Made by a program: the position numbers and the translations under genes. The notes under the pieces were generated by a model that did not search any database, was not told the DNA's origin, and saw only the letters and a list, made by a program, of their open reading frames with translations. From assembly GCA_028280635.1 (NCBI GenBank), contig JANQLM010000041.1, positions 1 through 62,380 of the forward strand: a DNA stretch of 62,380 nt. Direction: 5' to 3'. The stretch is from Halieaceae bacterium (GTDB taxonomy: Bacteria; Pseudomonadota; Gammaproteobacteria; Pseudomonadales; Halieaceae). Shown one piece after another: positions 8,458 to 17,365 of this stretch (position 1 is the first letter of the stretch; the number at the start of each line of letters is the position of its first letter).

Positions 8458-8757
8458 TTAGTTGCCCAGCAGTTTCTTGAGGCGCGCGGCACTCTCCACA
8501 GAAGCGTCGCTGTGGCAGGTATCGCAGCCCATGGCCTCGCCGTGTTTTTCGTGCATGGCACGAAAGTAAGCGTCATCGCCGTCGGCCACGTGACACATTG
8601 CGCAGCTCTCGTTGGAGATTTCGTCCACCGGCATGTGGTCGGCCGGCACCGGCGCACTGTCGTGACACATGGTGCAGTCCACATCCACTTCCGCTGCCAG
8701 AAGCGCCGTGCTGGCCAGCAGCCCCACCGCGAGAAAAACGCCAAGCTTTACCATCAT
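8458..8757 (-). CDS. Small periplasmic triheme cytochrome c
   Basis: A 99-residue protein with a signal peptide (to about residue 21, LLAA-EVDV) and three CXXCH motifs: CTMCH, CAMCH and CDTCH. Three further His residues (PADH, MHEKH) can act as distal ligands, so three bis-His hemes are plausible. Small soluble cytochromes of this type, like the tetraheme CctA of Shewanella, shuttle electrons between an inner-membrane quinol dehydrogenase and outer-membrane conduits. It lies between the mtr operon (convergent) and the CymA-like gene (divergent). Start is ATG 8757 or 8754. It has one heme fewer than CctA. Confidence 0.85.
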   Translation of the reverse strand: MMVKLGVFLAVGLLASTALLAAEVDVDCTMCHDSAPVPADHMPVDEISNESCAMCHVADGDDAYFRAMHEKHGEAMGCDTCHSDASVESAARLKKLLGN

Positions 8758-8866
8758 CCACTCCCCGGGTTCATACTCTCGTTACACAACTTTAGCAGGC
8801 ATTTGACCGCAGACCAGCCCCACTTCGCAAACTGAGACGCGAGTGCGACTGAATAGACCAGGCCGC

Positions 8867-8894
8867 TTGTCCCTCCTTGCAGACACGCTATGAT
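8867..8894 (+). promoter_or_regulatory. Candidate sigma70 promoter of the cymA-like operon
   Basis: TTGTCC, 16 bases, then TATGAT (8889-8894), giving a start near 8901 and a leader of about 37 bases before the ATG at 8938. An alternative pair is TTGCAG (8877) with TATACA (8901), spacing 18. Confidence 0.35.
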
Positions 8895-8937
8895 GATGCC
8901 TATACAGAGCGTCCAGACGAATTCCGGGGGGGGAGTG

Positions 8938-9522
8938 ATGGGTTGGCTCAAGAGTCTGATCGGGTTTCTTTTCAATCCCAGCAACAAGTATTCCGTGGCC
9001 ACGCTGGTCGGCGGCGGCCTGGTGCTGGGCGTGCTGGGTGTTGCCGGCTTCAACTACAGCATGCACGCCACCAGCACCGAGGAGTTTTGTACGTCCTGCC
9101 ACGTGATGGCGGACAACGCCGGCATGATGCTGGTGGGCACCACCCATCATATGAACGAAAGCGGTGTGCGCCCCACCTGTTCCGATTGCCATATCCCCAA
9201 GGAGTTCGGGCCGAAGATGATTCGCAAGATCCAGGCCTCCCGCGAAGTCTGGGGCTGGATCACCGGCGTGATCGATACACCGGAAAAATACGCCGCCCAC
9301 GCACCGACCATGAAGGCCCGGGAAATCGCCAGGCTCAAGGCCAACGACTCGCGGGAGTGCCGCAACTGCCACGAGGTCGGCCATATGCTGGCCTCGGCCC
9401 AGTCGCCCAAGGCACGCTCCTTCCACAAGGTGCTGGAAACCGGCAAGCGCACCTGCATCGACTGCCACGCCGGCCTGACGCACACGCCGAAGGAACAGCT
9501 CAGCATGGCAGCCCCCCGCTAG
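8938..9522 (+). CDS. NapC/NirT-family tetraheme quinol dehydrogenase, CymA-like
   Basis: A 194-residue protein with an N-terminal membrane helix (about residues 18-38) and a periplasmic domain with four CXXCH motifs (CTSCH, CSDCH, CRNCH, CIDCH), the length and layout of CymA/NapC/NirT. These proteins oxidise quinol at the inner membrane and pass electrons to periplasmic reductases or, for CymA, to the Mtr conduit. The frame is open from 8890, but ATG 8938 is preceded by GGGGGGGAG and starts MGWLKSL, typical of the family. The next gene begins directly after the stop codon, so the two are one operon. I leave the symbol blank because NapC, NirT and CymA cannot be separated by eye. Confidence 0.88.
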   Translation: MGWLKSLIGFLFNPSNKYSVATLVGGGLVLGVLGVAGFNYSMHATSTEEFCTSCHVMADNAGMMLVGTTHHMNESGVRPTCSDCHIPKEFGPKMIRKIQASREVWGWITGVIDTPEKYAAHAPTMKAREIARLKANDSRECRNCHEVGHMLASAQSPKARSFHKVLETGKRTCIDCHAGLTHTPKEQLSMAAPR

Positions 9523-11073
9523 GTGAACACCGATAGCCGTGGCGTGATCGGCGGTTTCGGTTGTGGCATTGCCGTCCGCGCGTCCGCTTCGGCGCTACGC
9601 CTGTGGTTGTTTTTGTGCCTGACCTGGAGTGGCGGCCAGGCACTCGCCTCTGAGGACTGTCTCGGCTGCCACCTGGACGACGACGGAAGCCCCGTGCATG
9701 CCATGCTGCGGAGTGCTCACGGTGGCATCAGCCAGGCCTGTGATGCCTGCCACGGCGGCAGCGCGGAACACATGGCGGCCCCTACCGTGGCCGCGCCCGA
9801 CATCAGCTTCGGCCCACGCTGGACATCTTCCCCGGCCCTGCAGGACAGTCAGTGCCTCGACTGCCACGGCACCTCGGTGGCGAGCCACTGGAACGAAGCC
9901 CTGCACATGGCCAGCAACGTCACCTGCATAAGCTGCCACAACCTGCACGTCACCGAGGACCCGATCAAGGCCAGCGGCGGGCAGATGGAGGTCTGCACGA
10001 CCTGCCACAAAACCCAGAAATCCGGCATACATGGGCGCCAGAAGATGGTGCGGATGAACCCACCCTGCACCCAGTGCCACAATCCTCACGCCGACCAGTC
10101 ACCGGTGGGCGTGATGCTGGCCAATGACTCCATGGGCTGTCGTCGCTGCCACAACCTGGACGCCATGGCCCGCAGCGACAAGATCAGCGCCCGGGCCAAG
10201 GGTTTCCATCGGGTCATGGACAAGGGCGACATGACCTGCATCGGCTGTCATACCGGCGTGGCCCATGGCGACCCGGAAGCCGTAGAACCGTTTATGCCGC
10301 CACCGGTCAGTGAACGCGAGCTGACCCTGTTCGACCCCGGCGATTCCGACGCCGAGTGGCTGGTGAGCGAGCACCCGGGCTCCCAGCCCCTGCGCCAGGG
10401 CACCAACTGCCGGCAGTGCCACCGCGGTGAGGAAGCGGAGATCAGCGCAGTTCTCGGCGGCCCGGAACCGCGGCTGCGCCAGGTGAGTGTGCGTTTCTCC
10501 CGTCAGGACGAGCGACTGCTTACACAGCTCAGCTGGGATGGCGGCCCCGAGGATTCCCAGCTGTCCCTGATGTGGGGCTTTGGGGACGACCCGGCGATCC
10601 GCCGCGGCGGCTGCTGGGCCGCCTGTCACGACGATATGCGCGGCATGCGCTTCGACAAGGGCAGGCCCAAATATCTCTGGGCTTCACTGGCACAGCGGCG
10701 CGTCATTGGTCAGCCCGCCGTCACCCGGCCGGAGCTGGAACTCGCCCAGGACCTGGCCGCCGGCCGCTTCGCGGAGCTGTGGACCATCGACCTGGCATCC
10801 GGCGTCCTGCAACTGGATGCCCTGCTGGACAAACCTCACAGGCTCGACAGCGCCGGCCTGCAGGCCGAGGTGGACTACACCGACGGCCGCTGGACCGCCA
10901 CGGTAGCGCGCCCGCTGACGCCAGTCACCCCGCTACTCGAGGTGGAAACAGGGCGCAGCTACACCTTTGGTGCCGCCCTGCATGGGGACGGCCGCAGCGG
11001 CGCGGCGCATTGGGTATCCCTGCCCATGACCGTGAGCGTCGACCGCGACGACACCGACTTCATCGCACCCTGA
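9523..11073 (+). CDS. Chimeric multiheme cytochrome c: MtrA-like, NapC-like and EB_dh-type modules
   Basis: A 516-residue exported protein, GTG start touching the stop of the CymA-like gene. A hydrophobic segment (residues 25-42) is the signal peptide or anchor. CXXCH motifs begin at residues 46, 73, 111, 135, 158, 182, 206, 239 and 296, and a CX3CH motif (CWAACH) lies at 364-369. Residues 46-190 resemble the MtrA of this locus (PVHAM...AHGG, DISFGPRW, CTQCHNPHA). Residues 206-250 resemble the last two hemes of the adjacent NapC-type protein (GFHRVMDKGDMTCIGCH). Residues 318-505 look like the ethylbenzene-dehydrogenase gamma-type heme domain. It is probably a periplasmic partner that takes electrons from the CymA-like protein; its role is not established. 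Confidence 0.82.
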   Translation: MNTDSRGVIGGFGCGIAVRASASALRLWLFLCLTWSGGQALASEDCLGCHLDDDGSPVHAMLRSAHGGISQACDACHGGSAEHMAAPTVAAPDISFGPRWTSSPALQDSQCLDCHGTSVASHWNEALHMASNVTCISCHNLHVTEDPIKASGGQMEVCTTCHKTQKSGIHGRQKMVRMNPPCTQCHNPHADQSPVGVMLANDSMGCRRCHNLDAMARSDKISARAKGFHRVMDKGDMTCIGCHTGVAHGDPEAVEPFMPPPVSERELTLFDPGDSDAEWLVSEHPGSQPLRQGTNCRQCHRGEEAEISAVLGGPEPRLRQVSVRFSRQDERLLTQLSWDGGPEDSQLSLMWGFGDDPAIRRGGCWAACHDDMRGMRFDKGRPKYLWASLAQRRVIGQPAVTRPELELAQDLAAGRFAELWTIDLASGVLQLDALLDKPHRLDSAGLQAEVDYTDGRWTATVARPLTPVTPLLEVETGRSYTFGAALHGDGRSGAAHWVSLPMTVSVDRDDTDFIAP

Positions 11074-11119
11074 TTAAAGCGATTGCGACGCGTTATGATG
11101 CGGCCCTGAGGGGATAATC

Positions 11120-13303
11120 ATGGCGCTTTCCACCCGTATTTTCATCGGCCTGTTTGCCGGCATTGCCACCGGCCTGTTCTTTGGCGAGCTGGTGGCCGAC
11201 CTGAAGCTTGTCGGCGACATCTTCGTCAAACTGCTGCAAATGACGGTGCTGCCCTACATTGTGGTATCGCTGGTGGCCGGCTTCGGCCGTATGGAACTGC
11301 AGGAAGCCCGCCGTCTCGCCCTGCGCGGCGCCGCGGTGCTGGCGGTGATCTGGCTGCTGGCACTGCTGTTGATTTTCATCGCTCCACTGGCTTTCCCGGA
11401 CCGAGACAGCGCCTCCTTTTTCTCCAGCCCCATGCTCAGCGGCGCCGCTGACGCCGACCTGCTGGAGCTGTACCTGCCCCACAATATTTTCTACTCCCTG
11501 TCGAACAACCTCGTGCCCGCCGTCGTGCTGTTCAGCATTTTCATGGGCCTCGCCCTGATTTCCGTGGAAGACAAGGACAAGGTGCTGCCGATCTTCGACA
11601 GCCTCAGCCATGCCCTGGGCCACATCAACGCCATGATTGTGAAGCTGACGCCCTACGGAATCTTCGCGATTGCTGCCGCCGCGGCCGGCACCATGACCGT
11701 GGAGGAGCTGGGCCGGGTGCAGGTGTACCTGGTGACCTATATCGCCGTGGCGCTGCTGGTCACGTTCTGGATCTTCCCGGGGCTGGTCAGCGCCGTCAGC
11801 GGCATCCCTTTCCGGGAAGTGCTGGACACCTTCCGCGATGCGCTGGTAACCGCCTTTGCCACCGGCAACCAGTTCGTGGTGCTGCCGCTGATCGCCGAGA
11901 ACTGCAAAACCCTGCTGGCCAGGCATTCACTGCCCGAAAAGGAGACCGAGTCGGCCATCGACATCATCGTGCCGGTGTCATTCAACTTCCCGTCCCTGGG
12001 CAAGATGCTCGTGCTGTTGTTCGTGCTGTTTTCCGCCTGGTTCACCGACACCAGCCTCGACGCAGGCCAGCGCCTGATGCTGGCCTTCAACGGCCTGTTC
12101 AGCCTGTTCGGCAGCATCAACGTGGCGGTGCCCTATATGCTCGACAGTCTGCGCATCCCGGCGGATATGTTCCAGCTATTCCTGGTGACCGGCGTGGTGG
12201 TGGGCCGCTTCGGCGCCATGCTGGCGGCCCTGCATATCATCGTCCTGAGCGTGATCGGCACCCTGGCGGTGTGCGGCAAACTGCAGTTCAGCGCCGCTCG
12301 CATCGGCCGCTACCTGGGGGTCAGCGCCGGGGCCACGGCGGCACTGCTGGTGGCGCTCTACGCCTACTTCTCAGCCTTCGTGCCGGTGCCGCCGGCCCGT
12401 GATGAGGTACTGGCCGCCATTGAGCCCCGGGTGCAGCAGGTATCGGCCCGGGTGCTGCTGGAGGCGCCGGCGCTGCCCGGCGAGCGCCTGCTCGACGAAG
12501 ATGCGGAAGACGCGGTTGAGGAGTACTCGATTACCGATATCCGGCTGGGGCGCCGCTTTGATGAAATCCTCGAGCGCGGCGTGCTGCGGGTGGGCTACCG
12601 GCCCAACAATCTGCCCTGCACCTTTCTCAACGGTGACCAGGTGGTGGGGTTTGACGCCGACATGGCCCACAGCCTGGCCCATGATCTGGGCGTTGAGCTG
12701 GAGCTCGTCCCCTTCAAGTTCGCTACCCTCTACAGCGCCCTGCGGGAAGCGCAGATCGACATCGCCATGTCCTGCATTGCCAGCCTGCCCGATCGCTATA
12801 GCCGCGCCGCCTTTGCCCGTCCGGTGCTGGACCTGCGCATGGCGCTGATCGTGCCGGACCATATGCGCCACCAGGTCAGCGAGAACGGCAGCCTGATGGC
12901 GGATTTCGATATCGCGCTGGTGAGCAGTCACTACTTTGAGCAGCGACTGCGGGAGCAGCTACCCGGCGCCCGCTTTGTTGAACTGGAAAGCGCCGAGTCC
13001 TTCTTTCGGGGTGAGCCGCCCGCCGACGCGCTGCTGCTTACCGCCGAAGAGGGGGCCGCCTATGCTTTCCGCTACCCCGCCTATAGCGTGGTGCCCTCCG
13101 ACCCGCCGGTGCGGGTACCGGCCGCCTATGCGCTGCCGCGCGGGGAGCCGGAATGGCAGGAAGTGGTCAGCAACTGGGTGCAGCTCAAACAGGCCGACGG
13201 CAGCGTGGATCGTCTTTACAGCTACTGGATGGAGGGCGGGGTCACCTCCCGCAAGAGCCGGCGCTGGTCAATCGCCCAGGATGTGCTCGGCTGGTGGGAG
13301 TAG
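11120..13303 (+). CDS. DAACS-type (glutamate/dicarboxylate) symporter fused to a periplasmic solute-binding domain
   Basis: A 727-residue protein. Residues 1 to about 395 form an SLC1/GltP-like cation symporter with eight membrane segments and two hairpin regions (FATGNQFVVLPL; PVSFNFPSLGK replaces the usual NMDGT-type motif). An extra helix at about 397-420 would bring the chain back to the periplasm. Residues from about 473 are a type 3 solute-binding domain: RLGRRFDEILERGVLRVGY, then VGFDADMAHSLAHDLGVELELVP and a DIAMSC...R core. It is the SBP_bac_3 fold used for polar amino acids, here covalently joined to a secondary transporter. Good GAGGGGAT ribosome site. It follows the multiheme gene by 46 bases on the same strand; a functional link is not shown. 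Confidence 0.85.
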   Translation: MALSTRIFIGLFAGIATGLFFGELVADLKLVGDIFVKLLQMTVLPYIVVSLVAGFGRMELQEARRLALRGAAVLAVIWLLALLLIFIAPLAFPDRDSASFFSSPMLSGAADADLLELYLPHNIFYSLSNNLVPAVVLFSIFMGLALISVEDKDKVLPIFDSLSHALGHINAMIVKLTPYGIFAIAAAAAGTMTVEELGRVQVYLVTYIAVALLVTFWIFPGLVSAVSGIPFREVLDTFRDALVTAFATGNQFVVLPLIAENCKTLLARHSLPEKETESAIDIIVPVSFNFPSLGKMLVLLFVLFSAWFTDTSLDAGQRLMLAFNGLFSLFGSINVAVPYMLDSLRIPADMFQLFLVTGVVVGRFGAMLAALHIIVLSVIGTLAVCGKLQFSAARIGRYLGVSAGATAALLVALYAYFSAFVPVPPARDEVLAAIEPRVQQVSARVLLEAPALPGERLLDEDAEDAVEEYSITDIRLGRRFDEILERGVLRVGYRPNNLPCTFLNGDQVVGFDADMAHSLAHDLGVELELVPFKFATLYSALREAQIDIAMSCIASLPDRYSRAAFARPVLDLRMALIVPDHMRHQVSENGSLMADFDIALVSSHYFEQRLREQLPGARFVELESAESFFRGEPPADALLLTAEEGAAYAFRYPAYSVVPSDPPVRVPAAYALPRGEPEWQEVVSNWVQLKQADGSVDRLYSYWMEGGVTSRKSRRWSIAQDVLGWWE

Positions 13304-13318
13304 GCACTCCGGCAAACC

Positions 13319-13921
13319 CTACAGGTGGAAGCGGATGCCGAACAGCAGGTAGTGATGGCTGCTGTGCTCGAACTCCAGCCGGCCGTCGTCAGGGGTTTCC
13401 AGGTTGGTGGTGAAATCCTGCTCGAAGTACTGGTAGGTCAGGCTGGTGGACCAGTGCCGGCCCAGATCGTAGTTGAGGCCCAACTGGATGCCGTAGAGGA
13501 ATTCTTCATCCTCCAGGTCGTCAAAGATGGCGTCGGCAAAAGCCGGCTGGCTGTTCCATTCCAGGCTGCCCTCGCCCACCACCAGGCCGATCGTGCCCTT
13601 CATCCTGGGAATAAACAGCGGGCGCTGGTAGTTCAACGACAGGAACACCTGGTCGATATCGACATCGTCGCCATCGGTATGGGTGTAGTCGAGCTGGAAG
13701 AACCAGTTGGAATTGACTTCGTAACCCAGCCCAATACCGTAGGTATCACCGCTGTCTTCCGGGTCGAAGCCAAGCGTGCCGGCGAAATCGAAATCCACGT
13801 CGTACTCGGCGCCACCTCCGTACAGGGCCCCGTATACGGGTCGCCGCTCATCATCTGCAAAAGCTGCGCCGGCTGTGCCCAGTGCCAGCAGCAAGGCTAC
13901 CCACAAGCGTTGGGACACCAT
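13319..13921 (-). CDS. Small outer-membrane beta-barrel protein
   Basis: A 200-residue protein with a signal peptide (to about residue 22, AFA-DDER) and alternating-residue strands separated by acidic loops, ending in FGIRFHL with the aromatic-rich C-terminal strand typical of Bam substrates. It fits the OmpA/OmpW-like eight-stranded barrel class (outer membrane protein beta-barrel domain); no specific family is clear. It converges on the symporter fusion with a 15-base gap. Function unknown. Confidence 0.75.
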   Translation of the reverse strand: MVSQRLWVALLLALGTAGAAFADDERRPVYGALYGGGAEYDVDFDFAGTLGFDPEDSGDTYGIGLGYEVNSNWFFQLDYTHTDGDDVDIDQVFLSLNYQRPLFIPRMKGTIGLVVGEGSLEWNSQPAFADAIFDDLEDEEFLYGIQLGLNYDLGRHWSTSLTYQYFEQDFTTNLETPDDGRLEFEHSSHHYLLFGIRFHL

Positions 13922-14029
13922 TTCTCCATCCTTCTATGGCAGCGTTTGCCGGAGTATTGCATAAAACTGTTATCGCAGTGTTAGAACGGATTCACGCTTT
14001 AGACAACTTAGCAGTCGCTCGCTTAACGC

Positions 14030-15994
14030 TTACTTACTGAGCTCAGGCAGATTTCGGTACAGCGCCAGCGCTTCCGGGTTGGCCAGCGCATCGGTGTTCT
14101 TCACCGGTCGATCATGAATGACGTTGCGTACTGCCAGCTCCACAATCTTCCCACTGATGGTGCGGGGGATATCCGTCACCGCGACAATCCTGGCCGGCAC
14201 ATGGCGGGGCGTGGTGTTGCTGCGAATCACATCCTTGATGCGGGCCTGCAAGCTATCGTCGAGCTCAAGGCCCTCACTCAGCACCACGAACAGCACCACG
14301 CGCACATCGTCCTGCCACTCCTGACCCACTACGATGCTCTCCTGGATTTCGTCGAGCTTCTCCACCTGACGGTAAATTTCCGCGGTGCCAATGCGCACAC
14401 CACCGGGATTGAGCACGGCGTCGGAGCGCCCGTGTATCACCACGCCACCGTGGTCAGTCAGCTCGCCGTAGTCGCCGTGGGCCCAGACGTCTGGCCAGGC
14501 AGCGAAGTAGGCATCCCGGTACTTGTCATCGTCGGGATCATTCCAGAAGCCAATGGGCGTGCAGGGGAAGGGCCGGGTGCACACCAACTCGCCCTTCTCA
14601 CCGATCACGGCGGCGCCGTCGTCGTCCCAGATTTCCACCGCCATGCCCAGGCCGCGGCACTGAATCTCACCTTTGTAGACCGGCAGGATTGGGCTGCCGC
14701 CGACAAAGCAGGAGAGAATGTCGGTGCCACCGCTGATTGAGGACAGACACAGGTCGGATTTGAATTCCCGGTAGATGTACTCAAAGCTCTCATGGGCCAG
14801 CGGTGAGCCGGTGGACAGCACCGTGCGCAGCCGCGCCAGCTCGTAGCGCTCTCCAGGGCGATGGCGGGCTTTCTCCAGGGCGGCAAAGTACTTGGCGCTG
14901 GCGCCAAACACGCTGATGCCTTCTGCGTCGATGGCATCGAGCAGCACCCGGCCGCGGCGGGCAAAAGGCGAGCCATCGTAGAGCACCAGGGTGGCGCCGC
15001 TGGCGAGCCCGGACACCAGCCAGTTCCACATCATCCAGCCACAGGTAGTGAAGTAGAAAAACACGTCGCTGCGACTCAGGTCCACCAACAGCTGGTGCTC
15101 CTTGAGGTGTTGCAGCAGGGTGCCGCCGGCGCCGTGCACGATGCACTTGGGCATGCCAGTGGTGCCCGAGGAATACATGATGTACAGCGGGTGGTCGAAG
15201 GGGAATCCCGGGAAATCCAGCTCCGTGGCACCCTCACTGAGGTAGGCGTCAAACAGCACGCCGTCGGGAATGCCCTCCAGAACTGGTGCCTCATCAACTA
15301 CGGGCACCACCACTACCCGGCGCAGGCTGCTGATGCGCCCCGCGATTTCCCGCACTCTTTCCAGGCTGTCGCAGGTCTTGCCGTTGTAGAAATAGCCATC
15401 GGCGGTAACAAGCACCGTCGGCTCGATCTGACCAAAACGGTCCATCACCCCATTGATACCGAAGTCCGGCGAACAGGAGGACCAGGTGGCGCCCAGGCTG
15501 GCGGTAGCCAGCATCGCGATGACCGTCTCTGGGATATTGGGCATAAAGCCCGCCACACGATCACCGGGTGTAACGCCCTCGGCGCGCAGGCTCGCTGCCA
15601 GTGCCGCCACCTTTCGGTAAAGCTCGCCGTAAGTGAGCGTGCGGCGCTCTCCGGTCTCCAGCAGCGACACCAGGGCCACCTGGTCGTCCCGATAGCGCAA
15701 CAGGTTCTCTGCGAAGTTGAGGCGGGCCTCCGGGAACCAGCGCGCCCCGGGTGGCTGGGCGGAGGAGAACTCACCAGGAGCCTGCAGCACCACATCCCCT
15801 TTCTCATGGGCAATCACCCGGCAGAAATCCCAGGTCGCGGACCAGAAGTCCTCCAGCGCGCTGACAGACCAGTCGTAAAGTGCCGGGTAGCCCTGCAGAG
15901 ACAGCCCGTGGCGGCCGTTCACAAATTCGGTGAAGCGGGTGATGTTGGCCGCGTCGATGCGTTCCTGGCTTGGCTGCCACAACGGGGTCGACAT
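14030..15994 (-). CDS. aacS: Acetoacetyl-CoA synthetase
   Basis: A 654-residue member of the acyl/acetyl-CoA synthetase superfamily. The AMP-binding P-loop is [18 protein letters not shown], with adenylation motifs further on ([40 protein letters not shown]) and the C-terminal catalytic Lys in PRTISGK. N-terminal [10 protein letters not shown] and [18 protein letters not shown] are typical of acetoacetate-CoA ligase rather than acetate-CoA ligase. It activates acetoacetate with ATP and CoA for ketone body or PHB-linked carbon use. The frame stays open to 17002, but ATG 15994 gives the family's normal length, and the extension would overlap the divergent transporter gene. Confidence 0.9.
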   Translation of the reverse strand: MSTPLWQPSQERIDAANITRFTEFVNGRHGLSLQGYPALYDWSVSALEDFWSATWDFCRVIAHEKGDVVLQAPGEFSSAQPPGARWFPEARLNFAENLLRYRDDQVALVSLLETGERRTLTYGELYRKVAALAASLRAEGVTPGDRVAGFMPNIPETVIAMLATASLGATWSSCSPDFGINGVMDRFGQIEPTVLVTADGYFYNGKTCDSLERVREIAGRISSLRRVVVVPVVDEAPVLEGIPDGVLFDAYLSEGATELDFPGFPFDHPLYIMYSSGTTGMPKCIVHGAGGTLLQHLKEHQLLVDLSRSDVFFYFTTCGWMMWNWLVSGLASGATLVLYDGSPFARRGRVLLDAIDAEGISVFGASAKYFAALEKARHRPGERYELARLRTVLSTGSPLAHESFEYIYREFKSDLCLSSISGGTDILSCFVGGSPILPVYKGEIQCRGLGMAVEIWDDDGAAVIGEKGELVCTRPFPCTPIGFWNDPDDDKYRDAYFAAWPDVWAHGDYGELTDHGGVVIHGRSDAVLNPGGVRIGTAEIYRQVEKLDEIQESIVVGQEWQDDVRVVLFVVLSEGLELDDSLQARIKDVIRSNTTPRHVPARIVAVTDIPRTISGKIVELAVRNVIHDRPVKNTDALANPEALALYRNLPELSK

Positions 15995-16066
15995 GCTGAT
16001 CTCGCTGTCCTGACTGTGTTTAGGGCTAGCAAGTCTGCAATGGGAGCAGCGCGACTGGCAAGGGAC

Positions 16067-16094
16067 TTTGCCGGTGGAAATACCACTCGGCAAA
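16067..16094. promoter_or_regulatory. 28-base imperfect inverted repeat between divergent operons
   Basis: TTTGCCG-GTGG, five bases AAATA, then CCAC-T-CGGCAAA: 11 paired bases per arm with one extra base on the right. It lies 73 bases before the aacS start and 120 bases before the AI-2E family gene. Possible operator for either unit. Confidence 0.4.
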
Positions 16095-16213
16095 CGTGCT
16101 ACATTAGCGGCCATCGAGCCACCACAACAGGAATAAAACCGGTGGCCTGCCCAAGCCCGCAGTAAAAAAGGGTTTCCGGGCGCTACGTCATCAAACCCAG
16201 GGGAAATCACACC

Positions 16214-17365
16214 ATGCAGGAACCCACCGAAGCTATGCTGCAGCAGAAGCAGGACACCACGCGCGCGATGGAAGTCATGATTCGCGTGGGCCTGGTGGTC
16301 GGACTGGTGCTCTGGTGCTTCGAGATTCTGAAGCCGTTCATTGCCACTATTGTCTGGGCGATGATCATCGCCGCCGCCCTGCTGCCCGCCTACAACGGCT
16401 TTCGCAACAAGATTCGCCAAAGCCACCGGCTCTCCGCCACGCTGTTCACGCTGGCCATACTCGCGGGCATCCTGACACCAACGGTGATGTTGTCCGGCAC
16501 CCTGGTAGGCACCGCCCAGGAATATGCCGAGGAACTGCAGGACGGCAGCCTGGAGGTGCCGCCGGCACCGGAGCGGGTCAAGCGTGTCCCACTGATCGGC
16601 GAGCAAACCTACGAGCTCTGGAGCGCCGCCAATGAAAACCTCAGCGCCGTACTCGACAAGTTCCAGGACCAGATTCGCGACGCTGCGCGCACTTTGGTGC
16701 GCACCGCCGCGGGTGCCGGGCTGGGCATCCTGCAGTTTGCCGTGGCGGTAATCATCGCCGGGGTGTTCCTGGCTTACAACGAGGGCGCCGGCGGCTTCGC
16801 CCGCAAACTGGGCGGTCGCCTGGCCGGCAAAGATGGCGAGAAATATGCCGCGCTGGCTTCCAGCACGGTGCGCAGCGTGGCCCAGGGGGTGCTGGGGGTG
16901 GCAGTGATCCAGGCCATTCTTGCCGGCATCGGGCTGATCGCTGCCGATATTCCCGGCGCCGGTCTGTGGACCCTGCTGGTGCTGATCATGGCCACCGTGC
17001 AATTACCCACCGGCATTATCCTGTTCCCGATTGTTGCCTACTATGCCTCCGTCGCCGACGGTATCGGCGTAATCCTGTTCGGCATCTGGATGGTGGTGGT
17101 GGCCTTGTCCGACAACGTCCTGAAACCCATCCTGCTGGGGCGCGGCTCCAGCCAGCCCATGGTGGTGATTTTTCTGGGCGCCATCGGCGGCTTCATTCTC
17201 AACGGCATTGTCGGCCTGTTCCTGGGCGCCGTGGTACTGGCCCTGGGTTACGACCTGTTTATCCTCTGGCTGTACGCTGACGACCCAACGGAACTGGAGG
17301 CCCAGCTCGGTGAGGAGCGGGTTGCCGAGGCGGAATCACAGGTAGAGGCAGGCGCCCATGGCTGA
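16214..17365 (+). CDS. AI-2E family (PerM/YdiK-type) transporter
   Basis: A 383-residue membrane protein with the AI-2E exporter family layout: paired N-terminal helices (VGLVVGLVLWCFEILKPFI), a soluble middle region, and a C-terminal helix cluster with the VALSDNVLKPILLGRG motif characteristic of the family. Members export small molecules or take part in Na+/H+ exchange; the name does not prove autoinducer transport. The last eight bases overlap the next gene, the HlyD-type protein, so it heads an operon of membrane proteins. Confidence 0.85.
   Translation: MQEPTEAMLQQKQDTTRAMEVMIRVGLVVGLVLWCFEILKPFIATIVWAMIIAAALLPAYNGFRNKIRQSHRLSATLFTLAILAGILTPTVMLSGTLVGTAQEYAEELQDGSLEVPPAPERVKRVPLIGEQTYELWSAANENLSAVLDKFQDQIRDAARTLVRTAAGAGLGILQFAVAVIIAGVFLAYNEGAGGFARKLGGRLAGKDGEKYAALASSTVRSVAQGVLGVAVIQAILAGIGLIAADIPGAGLWTLLVLIMATVQLPTGIILFPIVAYYASVADGIGVILFGIWMVVVALSDNVLKPILLGRGSSQPMVVIFLGAIGGFILNGIVGLFLGAVVLALGYDLFILWLYADDPTELEAQLGEERVAEAESQVEAGAHG

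Noticed and set aside
15995-17002. The aacS frame is open for another 336 codons upstream.
   Set aside because: The extension overlaps the AI-2E family gene on the other strand, is Gln/Gly/His-rich and would far exceed the family length.
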